This document shows positions 28,119 to 36,152 of a DNA stretch of 64,000 nt, piece after piece (position 1 is the first letter of the stretch; each line of letters begins with the position of its first letter). The notes under the pieces are model-generated. The model had not been told where the DNA came from, did no database searches, and saw only the letters and a program-made list of their open reading frames with translations. Source of the stretch: Shewanella sp. KT0246 (GTDB lineage Bacteria; Pseudomonadota; Gammaproteobacteria; Enterobacterales; Shewanellaceae); the NCBI RefSeq assembly GCF_019654955.1, contig NZ_BPEV01000013.1, positions 1 to 64,000 of the forward strand, in the 5' to 3' direction. The translations under genes and the position numbers were made by a program.

Positions 28119-28214
28119 CTGATTCATTTAACGCTTCGTGTCAAATGCCCTAATTGTAATTTAGGCAATCAAATTATTTTTAAAGATAAATGCAGACATT
28201 GTCGGCAGAGTTAA
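28119..28214 (+). CDS. possible 31-codon zinc-ribbon peptide without a standard start
   Basis: Between two in-frame stops (28116 and 28212) the sequence encodes CPNC, eleven residues, then CRHC, a complete C-x2-C-x11-C-x2-C zinc-ribbon pattern, ending RQS. There is no ATG, GTG or TTG; CTG at 28119 and ATT at 28122 lie six and nine bases after AAGG. It begins 43 bases after the glnE stop. It may be a real gene with a rare start or a decayed one. The coordinates use the CTG. Confidence 0.35.
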   Translation: MIHLTLRVKCPNCNLGNQIIFKDKCRHCRQS

Positions 28215-28326
28215 TGTAAAGCTGCTACGCTGAATGATAATCAGCAACTTATACAATTGATATTTTTATAAGTTATTGTTAATAATAAAAATAGAAAATG
28301 ATTCTTAGTAACTTTGGGCTGGAAAT

Positions 28327-29295
28327 ATGTTAATTGCACCAATACACGACAATGAAGAAGCGCGCATACAAACTCTGCGGAATTTAAACGTATTAGATAC
28401 CGCAGCAGAAGAGCGCTTTGATCGTATTACTCGTTTAGCAAAGAGACTATTTTCAGTATCAATTTGCCTAGTTAGTTTGGTAGATGAAAACCGCCAATGG
28501 TTTAAATCTTGCCAAGGCTTGGTAGCCAGTGAAACTCCTCGGGATATTTCTTTTTGTGGTCATGCTATTCATCATGAAGGTGCCTTTGTTGTCAATGATG
28601 CTACAAAGGATGAACGCTTTTCAGATAATCCATTAGTGACAGAAGCACCCCATATTCGCTTTTACACAGGCCATCCTTTGACTATGCCTAATGGTATGCG
28701 TGTTGGAACTTTATGTATCATCGACGATAAGCCTCGTGAATTTAGTCAAGATGATAAAATTGCACTACAAGATTTAGCTGAAATGGTGGTCTCTGAACTT
28801 GTTTCAATACAGCAAACCACTTTAGATGAGCTGACAGGTATTTCTAACCGTCGCGGTTTTGAAGTATTAGCCAATCAAGCGATGGCAACTTGGGATCGAA
28901 ATGAGGTTGGCAGCTGCCTGGTATTTTTTGATTTGGATTACTTCAAACAAATTAATGATAATCATGGTCATGAAGCCGGCGATAGAGCGCTAAAGGCGTT
29001 CGCTAATCTTTTAACTCAAGAGTTTAGAGATTCAGATGTTATTGCCCGTTTTGGTGGTGATGAATTCTTAGTGTTATTTTGTGAGTGTAATGAAGGTCAT
29101 GTCACTTTTGCACTTGAACGGTTTCAACGAGCGCTTAAAAAACACAATGACGCCAGCAATGAACCTTTTGAGTTGGCCTATAGTGTGGGTGTTGCGTCGA
29201 GAAAAGCAAAACAAAAGTTAGATGTTACTCAATATTTAGATTTAGCAGATCGAGAAATGTACCAAGTGAAAGCGAGACATCACGACGCTCGCTGA
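28327..29295 (+). CDS. GAF-GGDEF diguanylate cyclase
   Basis: The 322-residue cytoplasmic protein has an N-terminal GAF domain (residues about 20-155; FCGHAIHH and ATKDERFSDNPLV are typical) and a C-terminal GGDEF domain (about 160-320). The catalytic signature GGDEF is intact and an inhibitory I-site RxxD (RDSD) lies five residues before it, so the enzyme should make cyclic di-GMP and be product-inhibited. The GAF ligand is unknown. It is preceded by a 5' region with no clear operon partner. Confidence 0.92.
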   Translation: MLIAPIHDNEEARIQTLRNLNVLDTAAEERFDRITRLAKRLFSVSICLVSLVDENRQWFKSCQGLVASETPRDISFCGHAIHHEGAFVVNDATKDERFSDNPLVTEAPHIRFYTGHPLTMPNGMRVGTLCIIDDKPREFSQDDKIALQDLAEMVVSELVSIQQTTLDELTGISNRRGFEVLANQAMATWDRNEVGSCLVFFDLDYFKQINDNHGHEAGDRALKAFANLLTQEFRDSDVIARFGGDEFLVLFCECNEGHVTFALERFQRALKKHNDASNEPFELAYSVGVASRKAKQKLDVTQYLDLADREMYQVKARHHDAR

Positions 29296-29493
29296 AGCAA
29301 TTTGATACATAATCTGAGCATTTTGTTGGCAATTATTGGCGCTTTATCACTGTTATCTTTTACCGCTCACCTAGACTCTATGTACTATAATTATATGATC
29401 CTAAAAGCCGCTTCAGGCGTAAGTTAAGATTACTAAATTATCTGATTAACCACATTCGCTTTTATTTGTCTGCAATCAGTCAGGAGTCGTCCC

Positions 29494-29775
29494 ATGAAAA
29501 ATGCCATAGATATTTATCAAGCACTTAAAGTGTTTAATAAAATAACTGAGTTTGGTGAAAAACATTCTAGTGAAAGCGGATATAACTCGACTTATCAACT
29601 TTGCGGTTTACATGCTGAAACGGGTTATGATGGATATACGATTACACTTAGTGACGGGCGCACTTCACTCAATATCTATTTCCATAATAAATACCAATTT
29701 GACTACCCAGATAATGAAGCCTTTGAAAACTTTATGCGTCGCTTCAGTGAAGTCATTAAGCATACTGTTCAATAG
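29494..29775 (+). CDS. DUF3081 family protein
   Basis: The 93-residue protein matches the DUF3081 pattern known from Vibrio and Shewanella: an N-terminal helix, then a DGYTITLSDG strand pair and FHNKYQFDY near residue 70. No function is known. AGGAG lies eleven bases before the ATG. The gene stands alone, convergent with the zapE-like gene. Confidence 0.82.
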   Translation: MKNAIDIYQALKVFNKITEFGEKHSSESGYNSTYQLCGLHAETGYDGYTITLSDGRTSLNIYFHNKYQFDYPDNEAFENFMRRFSEVIKHTVQ

Positions 29776-29882
29776 GCTCATAAGGCATATTTAGTGCCGC
29801 TGAAGATTTTATTAAGCATTTAAAGCTTAAACCTTAATCCTAGCGTGCTAGGTGTTTACACGACTTTTATTGTTGGGCTAAT

Positions 29883-31106
29883 TTATTTTAACGCTTTATT
29901 CCAGCGTTTCATTTCTATTAAGCGACTTATGGTCCTGCGAAACTCAAATGACAGTGCGCCGCCAGAGTACAACTGATTGATATTAAAGCTTGAGCAAACA
30001 GTCAGAGATACTTTCTGATCGTAAAGCTCGTCTACCAGGCTGATAAAGCGTCTTGCAGGATCATCATTAGTGGCATAACTGAGCTGGCGTTCGCCAGTTT
30101 TATTGCCAATAGCTGCATCTTCTGTTCCCCGAGCTTTAATCCAATTTCTCACTTCACCACCCAGTTGTGGCACTTTATCAATGACAACATGTTCAAATAA
30201 GCTGGCGATTTCGATGTAGTCTAACTGAGACCTAGGCCCATCACATAAATCTTTGAAGTTGAACCAAATGAGCTTATTCACACGAGCTTGATATTCAATA
30301 GCTCGATTACAAATGATGATGGTGTCATGCGTAGTGCAAACTGCAGCTTCGTGGGGGTAATATAAACCTGCTAGTTCAATAAAGCTTTGCTGCTTCATTA
30401 ATGGCTGAAGGGAGAGTTGTACAGAAAGTGGTGTAATGGATTGCTGGTTTATACGATGATCAGTTAGCCCTTTGAGTTCAACTTGATGAACTTTTTTTGT
30501 TAAGAGTTCAATAAAAGGTAAGAAACGCTCACGTTGCAACCCGCCTTCATAAAGTCGATTGACTTCAATATTCGAGGTGGCGACTAAAATAACCCCTTGG
30601 TTAAATATATGTTCGAATAGCCGCCCTAGAATAATGGCGTCACCAATATCTGATACAAAAAACTCATCGAAACAAATAACTTGGTATTTGTCAGCGTATA
30701 AATGTGCGATATGAACTAAAGGATCGCTTATCCCCTTGGCTGTATTGAGCTGCTGATGTACCTCTGCCATAAAGCGATGAAAGTGCAACCGTAACTTGCG
30801 ATTGGTATTTAGGTTGCTATAAAACATGTCCATCAAGAAGGTCTTACCGCGGCCAACATCCCCCCAAAGGTAAACGCCTAATGTTTGAGGTGATTGATTA
30901 GTTGGTTGTTCCGTTTCCGATATAGGCTCTGCACCTTGTTGTTTATTGAGTTGGATAAATAGCTGGTTAAGTGTGGTGAGGGCTTGATTTTGATCGGGAT
31001 CGTCAACGAATACTTGGCTTGATGAAGTTAACTCATTGGATTGCGATTGCACTATTTTAGCGCGATAAAAGTGTAATAAATCAGTCGTCACGCTGCAGTC
31101 ACTCAA
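29883..31106 (-). CDS. zapE: AFG1/ZapE-family ATPase
   Basis: The 407-residue AAA-type ATPase has Walker A GDVGRGKT near residue 82, Walker B VICFDEFFVSDIGDA near 148 and the sensor VATSN near 180. In E. coli ZapE associates with the Z-ring and destabilises FtsZ polymers under stress; the mitochondrial homologue AFG1 handles membrane proteins. The protein is about 30 residues longer than E. coli ZapE, partly from a Gln/Glu-rich insert near residues 55-70. Gammaproteobacteria often carry one such protein, but a second paralogue elsewhere cannot be excluded. Confidence 0.85.
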   Translation of the reverse strand: MSDCSVTTDLLHFYRAKIVQSQSNELTSSSQVFVDDPDQNQALTTLNQLFIQLNKQQGAEPISETEQPTNQSPQTLGVYLWGDVGRGKTFLMDMFYSNLNTNRKLRLHFHRFMAEVHQQLNTAKGISDPLVHIAHLYADKYQVICFDEFFVSDIGDAIILGRLFEHIFNQGVILVATSNIEVNRLYEGGLQRERFLPFIELLTKKVHQVELKGLTDHRINQQSITPLSVQLSLQPLMKQQSFIELAGLYYPHEAAVCTTHDTIIICNRAIEYQARVNKLIWFNFKDLCDGPRSQLDYIEIASLFEHVVIDKVPQLGGEVRNWIKARGTEDAAIGNKTGERQLSYATNDDPARRFISLVDELYDQKVSLTVCSSFNINQLYSGGALSFEFRRTISRLIEMKRWNKALK

Positions 31107-31190
31107 TAACTTAGTTGGATTAGTATTGAAAGTATATCAGCAATTAATTCTGCTTAAAGTCGCAATTGAATTCTCTTATCGGTTATAAAT

Positions 31191-31811
31191 TTACACTTGA
31201 GTAAATACATAAAACAGCTGACCTCGGCTTGAAACATTGGTTTTTTTGAAAATATTTTGAATATGCATTTTAACGGTATTGATTGAGATACTTAAATTTG
31301 CAGCAATTTGCTCATTCGACAAGCCCTGACAAACTAACGATAACACTTGCTGTTCTTTCTTGGTTGTTAACGAAAGTAGTTCTGTTTGACGTTGGGTGAT
31401 AGGTTGGCGATTACGAGATTGTATATAATGCGACATTGAGTCGTGGCTGAAGTAGAGCTTGTTATTATCGATATTCTTTAATGCTTCTATTATCTCGATA
31501 ATCGATGCGCTTATAGCTAATCCGCCGTGAAATCCATTAGCAATCAATAAAGTTTCAGTATCTGAATTTAGCTTAGTGCAAAAAGCCAAATGTTTACCTT
31601 CAGAGATAAGCTCGGTAGACAAATTAGGTATATGCTGTTTCGGATCATCAACAAAGTGTAGGAGAATTTTTTTGTGCTGATCAGCATGTTGCCAATGGAA
31701 ATCAAGTGGGTCATGGCTGATGGTATTACATTTGAGTAGTTCAGTAATTTGACAGAGTTGTTGCGTCAAAGGCTCAGGAATATCACCTAAGAAAATATCC
31801 GATAAAATCAT
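31191..31811 (-). CDS. LuxR-type transcriptional regulator (CsgD/VpsT-like layout)
   Basis: The 206-residue protein has a C-terminal LuxR helix-turn-helix (about residues 145-200: QVLSLVCQGLSNEQIAANLS, NTVKMHIQNIFKK). The N-terminal 130 residues look like a degenerate receiver without an obvious phosphorylation site, as in CsgD and VpsT. The frame runs 15 codons upstream, but the ATG at 31811 has AAGGA seven bases before it. It diverges from the bactofilin gene. Confidence 0.82.
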   Translation of the reverse strand: MILSDIFLGDIPEPLTQQLCQITELLKCNTISHDPLDFHWQHADQHKKILLHFVDDPKQHIPNLSTELISEGKHLAFCTKLNSDTETLLIANGFHGGLAISASIIEIIEALKNIDNNKLYFSHDSMSHYIQSRNRQPITQRQTELLSLTTKKEQQVLSLVCQGLSNEQIAANLSISINTVKMHIQNIFKKTNVSSRGQLFYVFTQV

Positions 31812-32040
31812 CTTACGTCCTTGTTTATAACAATCAACTATTGAAGTCCTTAACAATAGTCTGCAAATCTAGCAGATACAGATTATTACATATAATTAGA
31901 AAACACTGAAGTTATTAATGGATTAGATTAATTTGCATTGATTGGTAAGTGAATGGGTTGTAAATGTAATGTTATTGTTGTTTTTATTTAGTTAGTTTAC
32001 TATAAGTCGAAAATTTATAATAAAAAGGATACTGCTGGGT

Positions 32041-33354
32041 ATGAATAACAAAGGAAACGGGGTAACTTTTATTGGTCCCGAAACTTCACTGGATGGGGAA
32101 ATGACAGTAAAGGGGCCTGCTTTGATTGCTGGTCAAGTCAAAGGTGTTATTCGTTCAACAGACCAAGTTAAAATTGAAGTAGGTGGCGAAATTGACGGTG
32201 AGCTTTACTGTCAAGAATTACGAGTTTGTGGTGTATTTAAAGGTTCTTTGCACTGTAACAGTCTCGTCATCGTAAGCTCTGGTGTAGTTGAAGGTGATGT
32301 TTCAAGCCATAAGATGGAAATCTATGATGGCGGGCAATTCTTAGGTGCTAGAACAAAAGGACCTGAGCAAGGTGTTTTACCTGAATTAGCGGCGGACGAA
32401 CAATCTGTTGCTGCCTATAGTGCACCATTTAATGATGAACCGGCGTACGCCTCCCCAAAGGCTGAAGCGCCTATTGCAGAGGCGCCGATAGCTCAGGCTG
32501 CAAAAGTGAGTAATGTTAATGTAATGGCAGAGCCTATTTCTAACATTGCTGTTGACACTCCTCAGGTAAAAACTGAGATTAAACCAGAAGTAAAGCCAGA
32601 GCCAATATCTGATATCAGGGATAATTTAGACGCTGACATTCAAATGACTGAACCTGTTATCAAGGCTGAGCCCAGAACTGCGCCAACGCCAGAACGAAAA
32701 GCAGCTCCTGTGCAAAATACTGAAGCTGAAACAGCACCAAAGCCAAAATCAAAACTTGAAATTAAGCCTCAACCAAACCCTCAAGCGCAGTTAGCGGCTA
32801 AAGCTGCAGCTGAAAAAGCGCAAGAGAAAAAATCCGGTTCAGGTGCTAAGTTTGTCGTTGCTGGAGTTGTATTAGCTGCTGCAGCAGGCGTTGTTGTAAT
32901 GAAGCCTGAATTGACCGAAGATTTAATGGCTCAATTTAACTCTACATCATCTCAAAACGTAACATCTGAACCAGCAGTTAAAGAAGTTATCGTTGAAGAA
33001 GTGGCTGAAGCATTAACACCGAGTACCGCAGAAGCAGTTGATGCAGAAACAGCGTTAGCGCAATTAGATGCCGCTGGAACAAATGCTAATTCAGGTATTG
33101 AATCAGTAACTAATGATGCAGTTGCTGCATCGGTTACTGAGCAAGGAGCATTATTAGCAGAGCTTGATGAAACAAGTGCTGATTTAGAAGCAGATCTTGC
33201 AGTAGAAACTGATGAAGTGATTACAGCTTCTGAAGCTGATGTTGTAGATAAAACTAAAGTAGATAGTCTGTTAGCTGACTTACTTGCAGAAGATCGTACT
33301 GAGCTTGTTGAACCTACAGATGCAGTTGAAGAAACTTCAACTGGTAATCTATAG
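32041..33354 (+). CDS. bactofilin with long low-complexity tail and a membrane helix
   Basis: Residues about 8-110 form the bactofilin beta-helix domain (repeated short hydrophobic strands such as GPALIAGQVKGVI and GVVEGDVSS), which polymerises without nucleotide into cytoskeletal filaments. Residues about 115-265 are low-complexity Pro/Glu/Lys/Ala sequence. A hydrophobic stretch (FVVAGVVLAAAAGVVVM, about 272-288) could span the membrane, followed by a 150-residue acidic, Asp/Glu/Ala/Thr-rich tail. At 437 residues it is more than twice the usual bactofilin. The antisense frame is an artefact of this composition. Confidence 0.85.
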   Translation: MNNKGNGVTFIGPETSLDGEMTVKGPALIAGQVKGVIRSTDQVKIEVGGEIDGELYCQELRVCGVFKGSLHCNSLVIVSSGVVEGDVSSHKMEIYDGGQFLGARTKGPEQGVLPELAADEQSVAAYSAPFNDEPAYASPKAEAPIAEAPIAQAAKVSNVNVMAEPISNIAVDTPQVKTEIKPEVKPEPISDIRDNLDADIQMTEPVIKAEPRTAPTPERKAAPVQNTEAETAPKPKSKLEIKPQPNPQAQLAAKAAAEKAQEKKSGSGAKFVVAGVVLAAAAGVVVMKPELTEDLMAQFNSTSSQNVTSEPAVKEVIVEEVAEALTPSTAEAVDAETALAQLDAAGTNANSGIESVTNDAVAASVTEQGALLAELDETSADLEADLAVETDEVITASEADVVDKTKVDSLLADLLAEDRTELVEPTDAVEETSTGNL

Positions 33355-33417
33355 TCAATAGAGTTAGTTATCTGAATTAGCAATATATTGTTGATATTTA
33401 GAAAAAGATCACATCTT

Positions 33418-33445
33418 AAAGGTCCTCAAATGAGGGCCTTTTTTA
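33418..33445 (+). terminator. terminator of the bactofilin gene
   Basis: The arms AAAGGTCCTC and GAGGGCCTTT (one G-T pair) enclose AAAT and are followed by Ts. Confidence 0.85.
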
Positions 33446-33725
33446 TTGGCATTAACTTCTGAATTGTACACTTTGTCATGACTGTGTTTAGTGACCAATT
33501 AACCATCCATTTTGTAGTTATGTCCTAAATTAACGCCATTTATTTTGTAACTCGACTCCTTATGAATGCGATTATTTAATGATGTCATTATTCTCATTAC
33601 ACGGTTTTATTTATGTCCAATTATGCACATATGCCAAAAATTAGAGCTGACTTTTATGGGTTATAAGGAGCTATTTTTACATGAGTTTGAAATCTGTTTT
33701 GAATCCCATACCTTACAAAACCTGC

Positions 33726-33742
33726 TGCGCTAATCTTGTGCG
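33726..33742. promoter_or_regulatory. weaker NtrC-type site
   Basis: TGCGCT-N5-TGTGCG matches 8 of 12 specified positions of the NtrC consensus TGCACC-N5-GGTGCA. Its centre is 31 bp, three helical turns, from that of the stronger site. Confidence 0.55.
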
Positions 33743-33756
33743 CACTGAAATCGAGC

Positions 33757-33773
33757 TGCACTTTATTGGTGCG
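33757..33773. promoter_or_regulatory. strong NtrC-type enhancer site
   Basis: TGCACT-N5-GGTGCG matches 10 of 12 specified positions of the NtrC consensus. It lies about 65 bases upstream of the sigma-54 -24 element, a usual enhancer distance. Confidence 0.78.
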
Positions 33774-33836
33774 TTTCTATGCCTTTATTTCTGACTGATT
33801 TAATCTTATTTGTTTTAAAACATAAGCTTACAAGTT

Positions 33837-33852
33837 TGGCCTGATGATTGAA
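33837..33852 (+). promoter_or_regulatory. sigma-54 promoter of glnK-amtB
   Basis: TGGC (-24) and TTGAA (-12) are spaced as in the consensus TGGCACG-N4-TTGCW, with GG at 33838-33839 and the -12 G at 33850. The -12 C is replaced by A. It precedes the glnK ATG by about 48 bases. Confidence 0.7.
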
Positions 33853-33899
33853 TTGTATTTGTAAACAAATATATAACAATCACACTTTTGGAGGTCGAG

Positions 33900-34238
33900 A
33901 TGAAACTCGTCAGCGCTATCATCAAGCCGTTTAAATTGGATGATGTCCGAGAAGCTATTGCTGGAATGGGCATTGAAGGAATGACTGTAACTGAAGTTAA
34001 AGGTTTTGGTCGTCAAAAAGGACACACTGAGCTTTATCGTGGTGCAGAGTATCAAGTCGATTTTCTTCCTAAAGTAAAACTAGAAATTGCTACTAAAGCA
34101 GAAAATTTAGAAGTATTACTTGAAGCAATTACCACTGCGGCTCATACAGGCAAGATTGGTGATGGCAAAATTTTCGTAACTGATCTTGAACAAGCAATCC
34201 GTATTCGTACGGGTGAGCTTGATAACGAAGCACTATAA
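33900..34238 (+). CDS. glnK: PII nitrogen regulatory protein
   Basis: The 112-residue length and sequence are those of a PII protein. The T-loop uridylylation site Tyr51 is present (YRGAEYQVDF), as are the nucleotide-binding TGKIGDGKIFV near residue 83 and the C-terminal IRIRTGE. PII senses 2-oxoglutarate and ATP/ADP, blocks AmtB when nitrogen is plentiful and guides GlnE and NtrB. A TTG at 33888 opens the frame, but the ATG at 33900 has GGAGG five bases upstream. It is cotranscribed with amtB, 10 bases downstream, which favours GlnK over GlnB. Confidence 0.95.
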   Translation: MKLVSAIIKPFKLDDVREAIAGMGIEGMTVTEVKGFGRQKGHTELYRGAEYQVDFLPKVKLEIATKAENLEVLLEAITTAAHTGKIGDGKIFVTDLEQAIRIRTGELDNEAL

Positions 34239-34248
34239 GGGGGCTGAA

Positions 34249-35499
34249 ATGGAAGAGCTAGCAGCGTTAGGAACTACAGTCACTGAGTTACGTTTCGCAT
34301 TAGATACGTTTTATTTTCTAATCTCAGGTGCATTAGTTATGTGGATGGCAGCAGGTTTTGCCATGCTTGAAGCGGGTTTAGTTCGCTCAAAAAATACCAC
34401 AGAAATCTTAACTAAAAACGTATGTTTATATTCAATTGCCTGTGTGATGTACCTGTTAGTGGGTTACAACATCATGTATGTAGATAATGTTGAAGCAGGT
34501 TGGTTACCATCATTTGGTTCGCTAATCGGTTCACAAGCTGACGGTGCCGATCATGCGCTAGAATCTGATTTCTTTTTCCAAGTCGTCTTCGTTGCAACAG
34601 CAATGTCAATTGTATCTGGTGCGGTTGCTGAACGTATGAAACTTTGGTCTTTCCTACTTTTCTCTGTGGTATTAACAGCCGTTATTTACCCAATTGAAGG
34701 TTATTGGACATGGGGTGGTGGTTTCTTATCTGCTGCCGGTTTCGTTGACTTTGCTGGTAGTGGTATTGTGCATATGGCAGGTGCAGCGGCAGCAATCGCA
34801 GGTGTATTGTTACTAGGTGCTCGTAAAGGTAAATATAGCGCTAACGGTTCAGTTAACCCAATTCCTGGTTCTAATTTACCTATGGCTACGTTAGGTATGT
34901 TTATTTTATGGATGGGGTGGTTTGGTTTTAACGGTGGTTCACAGTTGTTAGTTTCTGATGCAGAAAATGCTTCAGCGGTTGCAAAAATCTTCGTTAACAC
35001 TAACTCTGCAGCAGCATTTGGTGCAGTATCAGCGCTAATCGTTTGTAAGATTGTTTGGGGTAAAGCTGATTTAACTATGATTCTAAATGGTGCATTAGCA
35101 GGTCTGGTTGCTATTACAGCTGACCCATTATCACCTTCATTATTGATGGCAGCTGTGACAGGTATTGTTGCTGGTGGTGTGGTTATCTTCTCAATTGTTG
35201 GTTTTGACCGTATCAAAATTGATGACCCAGTAGGTGCAATTTCTGTTCATGGTGTATGTGGCTTCTTAGGCTTAATGCTAGTACCGCTTTCAAATGCTGA
35301 TGCTAACTTTGGTGCTCAGTTATATGGCGCTGCAGTTATCTTTGCTTGGGTATTCGCTGCTTCTTTCGCTGTTTGGTTTGTACTGAAAGCGACTGTAGGC
35401 ATTCGTGTTACTGAAGAAGAAGAGTATAACGGAATGGATGCTTCAGATTGTGGTGTTGATGCATACCCTGAGTTTGTTTCAATTAAATCAGCTGGATAA
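34249..35499 (+). CDS. amtB: ammonium transporter AmtB
   Basis: The 416-residue membrane channel has eleven helices and the conserved pore histidines in GSGIVHMAGA (near residue 168) and SVHGVCGFLG (near 320). The GGFLSAAGFVDFAGSG block is typical. It moves ammonium across the inner membrane and is blocked by GlnK. The frame starts upstream inside glnK, but the ATG at 34249 has AAGGGGG close by and fits the family. No cleavable signal is seen. The glnK-amtB pair is a standard NtrC-controlled operon. Confidence 0.95.
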   Translation: MEELAALGTTVTELRFALDTFYFLISGALVMWMAAGFAMLEAGLVRSKNTTEILTKNVCLYSIACVMYLLVGYNIMYVDNVEAGWLPSFGSLIGSQADGADHALESDFFFQVVFVATAMSIVSGAVAERMKLWSFLLFSVVLTAVIYPIEGYWTWGGGFLSAAGFVDFAGSGIVHMAGAAAAIAGVLLLGARKGKYSANGSVNPIPGSNLPMATLGMFILWMGWFGFNGGSQLLVSDAENASAVAKIFVNTNSAAAFGAVSALIVCKIVWGKADLTMILNGALAGLVAITADPLSPSLLMAAVTGIVAGGVVIFSIVGFDRIKIDDPVGAISVHGVCGFLGLMLVPLSNADANFGAQLYGAAVIFAWVFAASFAVWFVLKATVGIRVTEEEEYNGMDASDCGVDAYPEFVSIKSAG

Positions 35500-35524
35500 T
35501 AAATGACTTAGTTTGAAATAGCTT

Positions 35525-35556
35525 AAAAAAGCAGAGCCTTAGTGCTCTGCTTTTTT
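35525..35556 (+). terminator. terminator of glnK-amtB
   Basis: The arms AAAAAAGCAGAGC and GCTCTGCTTTTTT enclose a short loop (CTTAGT). It lies about 25 bases after the amtB stop and could also act on the other strand. Confidence 0.9.
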
Positions 35557-35597
35557 GTTATACTCAAACTAGTATAAGCATTTAATTGGGCTTTGAT

Positions 35598-35963
35598 ATG
35601 AACAAGCTAGCTAAACTCATTACTATTATTAGTATGTCAGGATTGCTTTGGATCTTGTCTGCAGAAACTGCTCAGGCTGGTAAAGTGGTTGTGCGCAAAG
35701 CTTCTGAGCCATTTGATGCTTTTGCGATTAGAGATCAAGTTCAGCAAGAGCATCAATGGCAAGAAATGCTCCGTATGCAGCAGCAAATTCAAATACTACA
35801 GGCGCTACCCGTTGGCTGCTTACCTATAGCTGTCCCGTACCATTACTTTAACTGTTCTGGTAATGCTTATCGACCTTATCCTTATCAGGGCAAAGAGGTA
35901 TTTATTCAAATTGATCAACCAAAAAATACTTCTAACCATCATTCAACTAATAAACCTAATTAG
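35598..35963 (+). CDS. small secreted protein of unknown function
   Basis: The 121-residue protein has a signal peptide (residues 1-28, ending ETAQA). The mature part starts with a charged, Gln-rich helix (about 45-75) and contains two cysteines (in VGCLP and FNCSG) that could form a disulphide in the periplasm. I do not recognise the family. The frame includes a TTG at 35586, but the ATG at 35598 places the basic n-region correctly and has TGGG eight bases upstream. Confidence 0.7.
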   Translation: MNKLAKLITIISMSGLLWILSAETAQAGKVVVRKASEPFDAFAIRDQVQQEHQWQEMLRMQQQIQILQALPVGCLPIAVPYHYFNCSGNAYRPYPYQGKEVFIQIDQPKNTSNHHSTNKPN

Positions 35964-36152
35964 TCTGTTAATATTCACTCTAAGGTAAAATCGACTCAAT
36001 AATTTCTGTCGTAAAAATTTGAAGTTTTATCTTCATTTTTAAGAAAACAGCGATAGTTTGACTTGTTTGTTAGATAAGTTTTGTAACGTTTAAGTGTCTC
36101 ATTTTTTGCACTTGCATCTATGCTTAATAAAGGCATTAGCTGGAGCATAAAA

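Larger units (their letters stand above)
33446..33899. other. glnK upstream regulatory region
   Basis: This 454-base stretch has no convincing gene. It contains two NtrC-type sites and a sigma-54 promoter in its last 180 bases, listed separately. The first 270 bases show nothing I can name. Confidence 0.65.

Noticed and set aside
28327..31811. Possible c-di-GMP operon linking the GGDEF protein to the CsgD-like regulator
   Set aside because: The genes are on opposite strands and separated by DUF3081 and zapE; no evidence of common control.
32952..33383. 143-codon frame antisense to the bactofilin tail
   Set aside because: Its Ser/Ala/Thr-rich sequence is the mirror of the low-complexity acidic tail on the plus strand; no ribosome binding site.
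34701..35216. 171-codon frame antisense to amtB
   Set aside because: A shadow of a highly conserved membrane gene; no homology-like features.
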